DNA of 64,000 nucleotides, taken from assembly GCA_028023455.1 (NCBI GenBank), contig JAQFVV010006337.1:452001-516000 (forward strand). The letters are read 5' to 3'. Position 1 is the stretch's first letter. Every line of letters starts with the position of its first letter. Positions 1 through 12,494 of this stretch are shown here, one piece after another. Origin of the DNA: Epiperipatus broadwayi. Taxonomy: Eukaryota > Onychophora > Udeonychophora > Euonychophora > Peripatidae. A program made the translations under genes and the position numbers. Below the pieces are notes generated by a model that was given only the letters and a program-made list of their open reading frames with translations, ran no database searches and had not been told where the DNA came from.

Positions 1-1870
1 AATATTCTACAGTTTGAGCAACAAATAGGTCTTTATAGAATTAGATTTTGTATAATAACATTATATTTTATTTAAAGAAATTCTCAGTCATTTATTATAT
101 ACTTTTTTTTAAAAATAATAAACGTAATTTAAAAAAAAAAAAAATCGAACCCAGATGTAGTAATAGAATTCATTATTATTATTATTATTGTTTTTGCCTA
201 AAACAAATTCCAATATATCGTAATAATTTTAACCTTATTTTAATTCTAATCTATTTACATCAAAATATATTTTGCAGTCTGAATTAATCAATGGTAGTTT
301 ATTTTAATTTAAAACAGAAATAAAAACGAGAAGAGAAACAACTTAGTTTGTAACATTATATGTTTACTTATCTGTCTTTGTACTAACTTCATTCATTTTT
401 AAAATAAGTAATGACGTGAAGCGACAAAGTCTCGGTTAAACTTACAAAAGCATTAATAAATTAACGATATTATTTTTAAATGAAATTGAATAAACATTGT
501 GTATATAAGCTAATGTTCTAATTAAAAATAAATAAATAAACTGATTTTTTTCAACCTCTACCCTCTCGCAAACACGAATGAAACAAAATATTTAAAATAA
601 CATTAAGATCATCTAATAATTTAAATTCATTTATTAAAATGTATTTATTAATTTATATGATCCTATGCTATCATACGTTAATTAGCAAGATTCATAGCTC
701 AACTCTTAAAATATGACGTCGTATTGTTTATAGTCAATCATTTTGTTACTCAACTGAAACTGTATCTATGAGCTTAGTTTTTCAGAGTGAAATATTTCCT
801 GGATTTTATCGACTTTAGCTACGCTAGTTTCATGTACATCGAAGCTAAGTGTGAAATGGAATAACACGATATAGTCTATAATTAAGAAATGTAAATAATT
901 TTTATTTTATGAGAACTTAATAAAAATGCACGCATTATTTCTAGAAGTAAAAATTAATATTATATTTGTAAACGTATATTTTTTCAAGTCACCTTTAGTT
1001 TTATTAAGAAGAAGTCGCTATAAAGATGATCAATTAGGAAAAAAAAACTTAATGAAAAAGCTAGAATTATATGGCGTATATAAAAATAATTTTCAAATAT
1101 CTTTGATCATTGTGAAAATAAACTTGTTGACATCAAAAAAAAAAAGTTTTTAATGAGAGTTACAATTTCCTTTTTTATTACTTTTTTTTTTTTTTTTATA
1201 GAAGAAAAAAAAATCATACATATATAAAATTAATGTGATGTTGAACATTATACAAAATACTTTTTATTTAAAAGTTGTTGGTAACTGCTAACAGTTATAT
1301 TATCAAAATATTTATATGTATACAAACAAATGACACTATTGTATATAAATAAATCACTATAACAGAAAATAAAAAATAAAAATTACTATTATATATATAT
1401 TGTAAACAAATTATTTAAACTCACAGCATCTGGTTTCAGACTTATACAACAAATCCCTTTTTAATGTTTTCCTAATTATACTTCTCGTTTTTTTTTTCTA
1501 ATCAAAATAATGTTGTTTTTTTGAAATGTCATATAACAATTTTATCTATATTTTCTTGTTGCACTTTCACACAAGCATTTCATAAACATTTTATTTAAAA
1601 ACATATCTCGCTCCATTTTTTTTTTTTAATTTTTGCTTATTTAGACATAGCTATCTCAACTAAGATTTTCTTTAAAAAATATATATATATCTTTTAAATT
1701 CAACATAAAGTTATAAAAAAAAGAGTAAATATTTTTTAAATTTCAACTAAAGTTCTGAATTCAATTTTAATTTTTTTTAAAAAATAGTTGATTTTTTTAA
1801 CGGTGGAAAAAATCAAATAAGTATAAAAACAAAAAAATTGATTCAAATTGCTCATGCATTAATTATATAT
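1..1870. other. AT-rich sequence, no gene seen
   Basis: Very AT-rich with homopolymer runs and short ATT/TA tracts. Short open frames exist on both strands but are low-complexity (Lys, Asn, Ile, Phe rich) and show no recognisable domain. I see no repeat family or RNA gene here. Confidence 0.6.
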
Positions 1871-1872
1871 AT

Positions 1873-2005
1873 ACTCAAAATTACCACAATTCAACCAGAC
1901 TAGCCCAAAAAATAAACTCTAAAACCCAACCAATAGTTTAATTGTTACAAGCTAGACTGGTTTAATTGTGAATTTGGGGTAATTTTAATTAGTTTAGCTT
2001 TAGGC
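1873..2005. repeat. Small inverted-repeat element, related to 36.5-36.8 kb
   Basis: The segment near 1873-1905 is the imperfect reverse complement of 1951-1986, leaving a loop of about 45 bases. The right arm and the following AGTTTAGCTTTAGGCTTTT stretch are clearly similar to 36721-36790, where a longer inverted repeat occurs, so this is a diverged member of a dispersed family. It lies directly upstream of the truncated RTE copy at 2.04 kb; whether the two are linked is unknown. Confidence 0.55.
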
Positions 2006-2037
2006 TTTTAATGTTTTATATACATATATTAATATTT

Positions 2038-3322
2038 TTAAAAAGTGATAAAGAAGATATTAGAAATTACAGATCTATCAGCCTTTTATCAGTTTTATAC
2101 AAAAATTTTACTAAGATAATTACAACTCGTCTGCAGAGAACATTGGATTTCCACCAACCAAGAGAACAAGCTGGATTTAAAAATGGTTTTAGTACAATAA
2201 ATCACATCCAGGTATTGAGAGAAGTCATAGAAAGGACAAATGAATATGAGTTGTCATTATGTTTTGGATTTGTAGATTATGAAAAGGCATTTGATTCTAT
2301 AAACATTTCTTCAGTGATTAAAGCATTAGATCATAAGGTATAGATCCAGGATATTGTCATATTTTAAAAAAATATTTATAAAAATGCAACAGCAACAATT
2401 AGATTACATAATGATACTAGGAAAGTCAACATTGAGAAGGGTGTAAGACAGGGTAACTCCATGTCTCAAAACGTTTTACAGCAGCTGCAAGAAGTAATTT
2501 GTGGATTAAAATGGGGATCTAAAGGGGTAAAAATAAATGGAGATTATTTAAGTTATTTAGATTTTGCAGATACTGTAGTTGTTTTTCCAAATAATGTTTT
2601 AGAGCTGCATGAAATGTTACAGGAATTATCAGATGAAAATAGGAAAGTAGAACTAAAGATAAATGTTAAAAAGACTAAAATAATGTTCAATGGATTTTAT
2701 CAAAATATGAAAATAAAGATTGATTATTATGAGTTAGAAGAAGTTAACAGCTACAAATACGTTGGTCAGATTATTAATGCAGATGGAAACATAATGGATG
2801 AAATTAATCATAGAATTAAATTTGTTTGGAATGCTTTTGGTAGAAATAATTTGATATTAAAAGGAAATTTGGCTATGTGTTTGAAAAGGAAGGTTTTTAA
2901 TAAATGTGTTTTACCAGTTCTGGCTTATAGATCTGAGACTTGGACACTTAATAAAAGGCCAGCACAGAGACTTCAGACCATTCAATGAAGTATACATGGT
3001 AGGAGACAAGAAGAAATAGAAAATGCAATATATGGGTAAGAGAACAAACAGGTGTTAGTGACCTCATTGAAAAAATTAAAAGACTGGAGTTGGGCTGGAC
3101 ATATTGCTAGAAGAGATGATAATAGATAGACAATTGAAATCTTAAACTGGATTTCAAGAGATTGTAAAAGACCCAGAAAGAGACCACATGTGAGATGGAT
3201 GGATAAAATAAGAAAGTGTGCAGGGGTGATGTGGAAAAGAGAAACTAAAGATTGGAGAAGATGGATTAAATTTGGAGAGACCTTCATTCTGCAGTGGATT
3301 GATAATGGTTAATGATGATGAT
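2038..3322 (+). pseudogene. RTE-type LINE copy 1, 5'-truncated reverse transcriptase remnant
   Basis: Remnant of a non-LTR retrotransposon polyprotein (endonuclease + reverse transcriptase) that would copy its RNA at a nicked target. The sequence shows RT palm motifs in order: NYRSISLLSVLYK near 2065, QAGFKNGFSTINHIQVLREV, motif A FVDYEKAFDSI (2266-2300), then a frame break near 2340, GVRQGNSMS near 2445, and motif C LDFADT (FADT at 2563-2574). The second catalytic Asp of the usual FADD is Thr, so it is dead. It continues through GLKINVKKTK-like and SETWTLNKR motifs to the C-terminal AGHIARRD region with frameshifts. The 3' end is near an ATGATGATGAT tract at 3310-3322, like copy 3. The endonuclease and N-terminal RT are missing, as is usual for 5'-truncated LINEs. 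Very similar to copy 3 (44.5-46.5 kb). Confidence 0.88.
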
Positions 3323-4154
3323 ATACATAGATATAATGGCATTTAATGATTCCAGTACAACTCTTTATAAAGGAACAATGAAGAATAAGGCATCATTTAT
3401 TAGGATTGCCAAATGGTTGATGTGGGTTTGAGTTTTTATTCATTCTTGTTTTACTCATTGGTTAAGAATAACTATTTATTTATTGACCATTATATTATTA
3501 GCTTATTTTTCTGTAGGACAGCTATTTGAAAGGAAATGCATAAGCTCTAAACATATTTTAAGTTTTACCTGGTCTAGATTATATAAATAGCAAGTATTTA
3601 TGAGGCTTTTATGTGTCCATGTTAAAATTAAAAAATATTAATGCAGCAAGTTATAATAGATTAAAAACATAAATAATCATTCATTTAAGCATTACAGAGA
3701 ATTTATTTTTAGATATGTTGCTTTAATGTACATTATATAAAAACAGTCAGGTGACAAACTAAGATTGGAATTTTCAGATGGAATATAGTATAATAATCTT
3801 TAGATATAATGATAAATTGAATATTTAATAAAAAATATATTTCAAAATAATATTATTTTTTTTACTTATAAAATGTTGGTCACAAAGACTAGATAATTTT
3901 TTTTTCTGCTCTGAATTTTCTGTCATATTTTCAGTCAGTTAATTTAGTATAGGATACAGTTTATAAGTTTTTTATGTCATTGGTTATCTCCTTATGCTAA
4001 GTGTGATAAGAGAGGTGTATACTGGGCATTTATATTTTCATTTTTTCATTACCACACGATAAATATAATCCAATTTTTTATTTTTATTTTTCAAAAACAC
4101 TTAATGTAATAACTTAGTTTTTATTTCACTTGTGGTTCGCAATCTGTATATTGC
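3323..4154. other. AT-rich sequence, no gene seen
   Basis: Unique-looking AT-rich DNA between the RTE copy and the foldback element. No recognisable coding frame, RNA gene or repeat. Confidence 0.5.
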
Positions 4155-4745
4155 ACTTGAACCGCACATACATAAAGCTATATTATGAATTAATAATTGC
4201 TTAGGCTTTGGGAGCTTCATGTTCCCATTTTTATAGTTTATACTAATGATTATTGTCATTATTTTTTTCATAAAGATATATGCAAATGTATGCAAATATC
4301 CTAGACAGCCCATTTTTTCAAAATGGAGATGTAGGCATCTTGTCTGCAGTGCACACTTCTTTAATCTTGCACTTGGCATCACTAGTGCACACCATTTCAG
4401 CTATAGAGGGTTAGAACATGTGGTCTATATTTTTGAACATCAAAAATCCACAGGCCACATGTTCAAACTCTCTATAACTGAAATGGTGTGCACTGAGCAC
4501 AATGATGGCAAGCACAAGATTAAAGAAGCATGCTTTATTGTGGATGACCCCAATGCCATCAATAGGAAAGATGCCTGCTTCTCCATTTCAAAAAAATGTG
4601 TCATCTAGGCTATTAGCCTACATTTGCATATATCTTTATTAAAAAGATAATCACAACAATCGTTAGTATAAGTTATGAATATGGGAACACAAGCTTCCGA
4701 AAGCACTAAGCAATTATTAATTCATAATGTATTGCATTTCAAGCG
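4155..4745. repeat. Foldback element with ~285-bp imperfect inverted arms
   Basis: About 4155-4437 is the imperfect reverse complement of about 4448-4745. Matching landmarks include TATTATGAATTAATAATTGC against its complement near 4708-4725, AAGATATATGCAAATGTA against TACATTTGCATATATCTT, and GTGCACACCATTTCAGCTATAGAG against its mirror near 4463-4490. The right arm carries about 35 extra bases, and the loop is only about 10-30 bases. Open frames of 93 and 120 codons on opposite strands arise because the arms mirror each other; they encode nothing recognisable. Most likely a non-autonomous foldback or MITE-type element. No transposase seen. Confidence 0.75.
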
Positions 4746-5370
4746 CTATATGTAGATTAAAAACATTTAATACTGAGGAAGCAATATAAAGACAACTTTA
4801 ACATAATAATTTTTTTGTGATTTGCCAAGAGCAGTATAATTAATTATCAAATCCTTTGGAAATAAATTTGAAACAAAGTTTCAATTTTGTAAATTAATCT
4901 TATTTCTGATTCTCCTTCTATCGTGAAAAAGAAACAATCTAAAAAAGGTCTAAAGTAGTCTGCTCAAACAATCTGGATTTAGTAAGATTAATGATAGAAG
5001 ATACATGTAAATCAGTGGTGGTAATAGTAACAAAGCAAAAGATAATGGTAATTATAAAAATAAGTAATTTTCTCCAAATATAGGAACATTTCTTAATCTT
5101 TTAACTTTCATAATTATTAAATTAAAAAAATTAAAAAGTAGATATTGTATGTCATCTCCATTAATTAAATATGCAGTTTAAATAAATTTAGTATTGTATT
5201 TTTATAGATTTTTAGTAATATTTTTTATAACTATAGTTAGATAAAAATAAGGCTGTTTATTTTAGTGTGGTAAAAAAGTATCAGTGATTATCAGTGATTT
5301 CCAATGTTTGTGTACCATTTTTAAATTTTTAATGTGGATTAAGTATTAGTCAGCTAAATAAGTTTGTCTT
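4746..5370. other. AT-rich sequence, no gene seen
   Basis: No recognisable coding frame or repeat between the foldback element and the tRNA-like sequence. Confidence 0.5.
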
Positions 5371-5475
5371 GCATTGGTGGTCGAGAGGTCAGCACGACTG
5401 CCTTACAAGCAGTTGCCCGGGTTGCAGGTTCGCGTCCCGGCCGATGCTATGACACTTGAAAAAAAAAAAAAAAAC
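5371..5475 (+). tRNA. tRNA-Val(UAC)-like sequence with A tail (probable SINE or tRNA retropseudogene)
   Basis: GCATTGG (5371-5377) pairs with CCGATGC (5441-5447) as a complete acceptor stem with one G-U pair. A 5-bp anticodon stem ACTGC/GCAGT (5397-5401/5409-5413) encloses loop CTTACAA with anticodon TAC at 5404-5406, which would read valine codons. TGGTCGAGAGG fits a Pol III A box and GGTTCGCGTCC fits a B box. However, the D stem has mismatches, and the T arm is poor: CCGGG and CCCGG would pair but are separated by 14 bases, as if about 7 bases were inserted. A run of A starts at 5457 soon after the acceptor stem, and a T run (possible Pol III terminator) follows at 5481. No CCA is encoded. 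The A tail and damaged T arm favour a retroposed tRNA-derived SINE over a functional tRNA gene. Confidence 0.6.
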
Positions 5476-5494
5476 GGGATCTTTTTTTTTTTCA

Positions 5495-8070
5495 AACAAA
5501 TTAATTTCAACTATTAAAATCTTTTTTGTGCGGTGGACATTGCGCTGTAATTGGGTTAATCACATTTAAATACAAGATCAAAAATGGAAAGTTAAAATTG
5601 TCGGATAATTATTTAGATCAAAGTTATACATTTCTCTTTAAAAAAAGATCCAAACAAGAGACAGCATTATCAATAATCTTAGGAATAATACTATTTGTAA
5701 TCATTAATCTATTAATCTATAACAAGATTAAGTATAGAATAAGAATTCCTAGCCATCATGTTTATTTAGTTTATTATAATATATATAATTTTGAATCTAG
5801 ATAATTGTATTTATACTTATAAAAACAAAGCATCACTATAAATAATGTGAAACAAGTTTCAATTAATATTAAATCTTCCAAATGCTCTTTACAATTATTA
5901 TATTTTTTCAGTTTCTACATTGATGAAAAAATCAACTCAGTTAATTATTCAAACTTTGACTTTGAATGGATTGCATTAGCAATATTTAAATAGATATGAA
6001 GTTACTAGGTTAGATATAAAATTAGTATTCTCTTCTGGCTGTTGAATAAAAAGAATTAGCTTTGAAACAAATGTCCTGCAAAGTTTTTTTTAAGTTTTTC
6101 ATCATCCAAGTAATAATAACAACAACAACAACAATAATGATGATGAGGAGGGAAGTCATTAATGTTTTTTGTTGTTTTCAATGTTGCAGTAATATTTTAT
6201 TACTTACAACAAATAAATGATGTAATTTTCTGCCAATTTTTTTTTTTTGTATATTAAGAATTTCAGTAGTATTTTAAAATTCATTTTGTAAAAAGTTTTA
6301 TCAAATACCACATCGACTGTGCTGCCATACCTCTAACTTTATTAGGGACCGAGGATTGTTTCTTATCTTAGATGGATATAAATGAGACTGCCATCATTTT
6401 ATCATCTGCATTTTTTATAATATATATATATATTTTAAATGCTTAACTATAGATTATGTAAAACAATTTATTAATCAAAGTTCACTTTATCAAAAGTAGA
6501 CTTGCCAATTATATTCATAAATAAAACATTTGATTTACGATATTGATATCAAATGTAAAAATTCAATTTTTTACTCTATTTTGAAACTCAGGTCTGTCTC
6601 ATATTTTTGGCTAAAGTTTAATAGCTGTGTTGAGTAATTTAGAACATCATTGACCATTTATTAAACTTTAATAACCTTTTTCTTGGCAAGTAATAATTGA
6701 GATTTTTTGTTTTCTCAATTGACTAAATAATATTTATCTTCTCTACAGAAAAACAAAAAAACCAATAATATTATTTTACTTCTTATATTTTATCGATAAC
6801 ATTTCTAAATTAGTGAAGCATCTTTATTCATTGAAAACAAATTATCTTTCATTTATAAAATACTTACTTTTATATTTTTAAAGAATCAGTCATAAGTATT
6901 TAATATTGGTAATACATATATACAGTAAAAGTAAGCAAAAAACTAGAACTAACATTTTAACCAAATATAAAAAACTCCTACTTTAGTAAAAAGTGTACAA
7001 TCTTCTCAATTATTGTATTACAAATAAATTCATATAATATTTTTCAGCTATTACAAGTTCATCATATTTTTTTGCAAAGAAATATATTATCTTTGACATC
7101 TATTATCCTAAAAAGGCCTCTAATTATGTGAAAAGCAATTATATTATTATGCCATTATTATTTATCGCAAGTATTAATTTATTTTCTCTCATTATTAATA
7201 TAAAATTAATAAAGATTCACAAACATATTACTTTAGTCAATAATAAACATGTCTATAAGTGTTCAGTTTTTAATAATGAACTACTCTCTCAAAAAAAGTT
7301 ATGATTAAAAAGGAGTGCCTTCATCCAAGCTGCTTTTTTGATATCTAGAAACTTCTGTATCATGTTCTAGTTTGATAAACAACAAATATATCCAACTTAT
7401 AAATCAGTCTAATAGTAATTCAATATATAAAGGGCAATGATAATATTTACTAAATGTTCAATACATATTTTAATCTAGATATAAAAAAGTATCCTTTTGC
7501 AATCATGTTATTCTTTATATAGTAAATACTTACTTAGTTGTAATAAGACCATCTTTATCATCCAAATAAAAAGCTAAAAAAATTAATTATCACTAAGTTT
7601 ACTATAAATCAACTTCTTAAAAAAATCAATTTTTTTCTATAAATTTATAACTACTGATAAATTCTTCAATGACTACACAGATATTTAAATGCTCTTAGCC
7701 TAATTATGACAGTCAACTACTACAATCTTCAACTATATTATCATGCACATCTATAATATTTTAATCATCATCTATCTGTTTATCCTACATTATAAAGATA
7801 TAATTAATCAAATCAATGATTTGTTAAGCATAGTAACATTCATTATGTATGAAAATTATTTTGCATACCATTGATGAGAAAAAAATCCATGTTTCATTAC
7901 TTTAATATAACTATAAAATTTCTAATTATTTTTTTTTAAGATTGCAAATAAAATATCAAAAACTTCAGAATATGCTTATCACGTTTCCACAAACTCTCCT
8001 AAATTTATACCAAATTGATAATGCTGATAAAGTAACACTATGATTTTTATAAATATTTTTTTTTATACAT
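5495..8070. other. AT-rich sequence, no gene seen
   Basis: Long AT-rich stretch with a small AAC/AAT/GAT microsatellite at about 6112-6145 and a short TA run near 6420-6432. Open frames are short and have no recognisable domains. No RNA gene found. Confidence 0.5.
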
Positions 8071-8074
8071 AGAA

Positions 8075-8705
8075 GTAAAACTCTCCATAAGTAGTGCCAC
8101 TCAGTGCAAGCCAAAGTAACTAATAAATGCATAAAGGTGTGTGCATAAAATCCCATCTAATGCCTACTCATCCAATATCTCCCAGAGTAGTTTCTATCTT
8201 GTAGCTTCTATCAGTAAAGAGCCTGATTTGAGTGCACTGCATCTAGAATTTATGATCTTAAGCAACAGCTTTGAATCCAAAATGAAAGCACAAAAATGTT
8301 CTCAATTCAAGCTCAGTTGCTTGTATAATTATATAGGTCTGAACTCAGTTCAGCATCTATACATTTTGGTGTCTTTGGTTCTTTAATAATCACAGTCACT
8401 ATAATTTATTAGGCAGGATTCATATTCAACTACTAAATTTCAAATGATCACCATTCTTTTTGTGCAGTATTCTCAGATCCATGGCTCCTCACTGATAAAA
8501 AACTAGAAACTAGACTGGGGATATTGGATGAGTAGGCATTAAATGGGGATTTTATGCACAAACCTTTTTGCATCCATTGCTTACTCTGGCTTGTACTAAA
8601 TGGTATTACTATTTGGAGAGTTTTGTCTCTGTGTTAACAGCTTGTGTAGACATAAAGAATGGTGATCATCTAATGTTTAGTGGTTTAATTTTTTTGTGAT
8701 AGCAA
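8075..8705. repeat. R430 repeat, inverted pair
   Basis: About 8075-8462 is an R430 unit in minus orientation, and about 8463-8705 is a partial unit in plus orientation; they meet head to head near TGCAGTATTCTCAG. Shared landmarks with the array at 25.7-27.8 kb are TTTATGCACAAACC, TTGGATGAGTAGGCA and GGTGATCATCTAATGTTTAG. The minus-then-plus arrangement is also seen at 25.7, 47.7 and 51.9 kb, so it is a property of the family rather than chance. No coding function. Confidence 0.8.
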
Positions 8706-9264
8706 GAGAGCAAAGAGAAATGTATTTTATGTATTCTCACAAAATTAATCAGTGGAACAATGAATTCCTATGGCATATGGCTCCGACACTATTTTTTTAT
8801 CCAATGTCATTTTCTCTGAGAAATTTTTTTTAAAGTTGCTTCTGTTTTAATATAAAAAAAATTATATCTTATACAAATACTAGGGTCACAATAAAACCAT
8901 TTACTTATTTATTTAATCTTGTTTTCCATTTAATTACTTTATTATAACAGCTATTTCTTTGAGACTATTTGAAATCAATATATTCTAAATTACAAATTAA
9001 TAAATATATTTTCTTAGATCTTTTTGATGCATTGAAGGCATTATATAGACTGGGAAAACAGTATCACAATTAAATCCAGCAATATAACTCTCTTTTCTTA
9101 TAACCATGATATTTTGAACTGGTGGTAAAAAAAATATTTTGATCAGCTTCTGTATAATAAATACAATAATCAAAATGATGACTTTATGATTTATTCATTT
9201 TATCTACTCACTTAAAAACAAAGATAGCTGATTTAATAAAACAGCTTTTTGAAATCTTAATATT
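8706..9264. other. AT-rich sequence, no gene seen
   Basis: No feature supported. It may contain unrecognisable upstream parts of the LINE remnant that becomes visible from about 9265. Confidence 0.45.
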
Positions 9265-10660
9265 GGAAAATCGCAGATCCTGGTGAGATATCTGGAAAAG
9301 TTTTTAAAATATGATGGTATTATTTTAAAAAAATTTGGAATATTTTAGTCTGATGATAAAGGTGCTTCTTTTATGATATTTTTTTTAAATAATGGTAATA
9401 CACACAATTGCAATAATTGTTGTGGAAATTATTATTATTATCCACTATAGAGGAAGTACTTTCAAAGATTTTACTTAATATATTATTTCAATCATAGATG
9501 AATGATTCCTAGAAATACATGAATGTCCTGTACAAAAGGGTGATTTATTTATTACTTTATTTATATTGTCAAGTCATTTGATTAAGGTAATGGAACAGAG
9601 AAACTGAAGTTTATTGTATAGTTTAATATAAATGGAATGAGAGTAAATGTTATTACTATAGATATAAATCTAAAGCATTTGAAAAACAACAACTGATATT
9701 TAATAAAATTGTGTTTTTACTTCAATGCTGTTTGTGATTGAAATTGTTGATATGTGGATTAACGAATCTGAGATCAAGATGCATACAAATTTGAAGGTGA
9801 AATTTTTAATTTAAACTGATTAAAAGCAAAACGTTTAATCTTTTTGGATTCTGGATTTATATTTATCTGATGATAATCGTATTTTTTCTCATTCAAAAAA
9901 TAAAAATGTTCTACAGAATGTGAACATATACAAATTTGGTTTAGCAATTAATGTTCAAAAAAATTCAATTCATTATCAGTTTTTTTTTTTTTTACTGGAA
10001 GAAAAAGAAAATTTTTCAGCAATTTTAGATTGTATGGTTATCAATTTTAGAATGTAAATTAATTTAAATATTTTGGTAGCCTTTTGAGTAAAAAGGTGAT
10101 CATCGATGTTGAGATACAACACATTAGCAATGTGGTGCTGCTTTTATCAACAAGTTAAAAGATAAAGTATTTTCCCACCTTTAAATAACTACTGTAATTA
10201 ATTTATTATACAAAAGTGAGATTTGGATTTTTAGTAACTTAATACAAAGGCACTAGAAAAAATTCAATTTAAGAAAGCTTATAAATAATTTACAAATACA
10301 GTGACAAAATCCCTCAACATTTTCTCTAGCTTTGTGAAGATGATGCTGTAGAATGCATTATTATAAATGACATCATTATTGGATTGGACATAGAAAACCA
10401 ACGAACAACACCAATACTTTCTAAAAGAGTTTTTATGATGAACCATAACATGGTTTTATAAAAGATCAGACTCAGTTATGTTATAAAAATTATCTCCAAG
10501 ATATTCTAAAAAGCACAATGGAGATTATTTCTATTAAAATGATATGGTAAATGATAGAAATCATTGAAGAGCTATTGTTAATGGAAGAGTTGAAATTCTT
10601 GAAAAAGGAAAATTGTTGCAGAAAAATCTAAAAGTCAATGGTACAAAATAGTAAACCAAT
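9265..10660 (+). pseudogene. LINE family 2, copy A, heavily decayed reverse transcriptase
   Basis: No long frame survives, but pieces in several frames follow the order of a LINE reverse transcriptase of the kind often annotated craniofacial-development-protein-2-like. Near 9265 a GEISGKVFK-like piece resembles the pre-RT region, and near 9460-9600 lie degraded NYRGI-like and ECQ.GF-like pieces. DLYLSDDNRIFSH (LSDD at 9863-9874) matches motif C with YADD changed to LSDD, followed by FGLAINVQKN matching FGLTI..KKT. SETWI-like and LEKIQFKK-like pieces follow near 10220-10270, then WIGH near 10385 and a C-terminal CYKNYLQDILKS motif matching YKD.LK..LK. It ends with a stop near 10650. The 3' end is present and the 5' half is lost or unreadable. 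Similar, piece by piece, to copy B at 12.5-14.7 kb on the other strand. Confidence 0.7.
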
Positions 10661-11841
10661 AGAGTAATGGATCTGATATTTTATGTAAGGATATATTCGT
10701 GATTCACAAATTAGTATGTTCATTGCAATTTTAATCTTTAGTATATTATTACGGTTATTATTTGCCTATATTTATTGCTTTTGAGATTGGTATGGCCGTA
10801 CTCGTTTATGAGAGAATGCTGAATCTGATGATTGATCATTGAAATCGTTTGTTTGCCTTTTAAATCAATTATACATTCCTCTTACCATTTCGACTTAATA
10901 CCTTTGTTTTTCATAACATGGTGCAGTGGCAAAGAGTGAATCTGAAACTCAAGATCCATGTAATAAACCATTCAATTATTTTTATTTTATAAAAAAAATT
11001 TCAAAGAAGAAAAAGGTTCTAATTAATTTATTATTAATGTACAATTTCTTCCATCAAAAAAAAAAAAAAAAAAATGAAATTTCTTTCTTCATTAATGACT
11101 GCGTTTACTTTATCCTACACCTCAAGCAAGTAAAGCATCAATATGTATATTTATTTTTAGAAGACATTTCAATCCAAGAACAAAGTAAAAAGTCAAAGAC
11201 TTCAGTATTCTATTTTCTTTTAATTGGTAAGAAACAAACTCGCTTTCATTTACTTAAGTCAATTATACGTACGCGAAGAAATCGCGACTAAGCTACTCAA
11301 TGATATTGCGATATTTTTGTAGTTAAAAATAAAACATAACTAAATGATATATCTTCAAAAAGCAACCTATGTAATACTAATTACAAGAGTAAATAATTTT
11401 TACTTATTTACTACATTTTATTTAAATAAATTTTAGGATCAATTTTTGAACGGATAATATATTTGTTAAAATAAAATAAAACTTTTTTTTTTCGTAATAA
11501 CAATAGTGTTGATGACTTTTATAGATACTCTTCACAAATTACAATGCTAATATTAGTTAAATATATATATTTCAATATAATAAATACTCATCTAAATATA
11601 TTGTATATATGTAGATTTATATATGTGAGTGTATCTAATTCTGCTCATAATTTATATACGTTAGTTTATTCTTTTTGTAAATCTAATAGTTTTCAATGAT
11701 CAACATGATTTTATAAGATTCTCATCTTTCTCTGAGATGTAAATCATTCAACCCAATTTATATATTCAAAATTTATTGTATTAGTCGTTAATAAACATAA
11801 TATTTTTATGAACTGTAGTACACCAAGACTTCCCCCCTGAT
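10661..11841. other. AT-rich sequence, no gene seen
   Basis: A 121-codon open frame at 10926-11291 is rich in Lys, Phe and Asn around poly-A runs and has no recognisable domain. A short TA run lies near 11560. I see no gene. Confidence 0.5.

Positions 11842-12494
<653 letters not shown>

Noticed and set aside
4101-4608. Two overlapping open frames of 93 and 120 codons
   Set aside because: Both arise from the two arms of one foldback element and mirror each other; no known domain.
10926-11291. 121-codon open frame
   Set aside because: Includes poly-Lys from poly-A runs and has no recognisable domain; length is plausible by chance in this composition.
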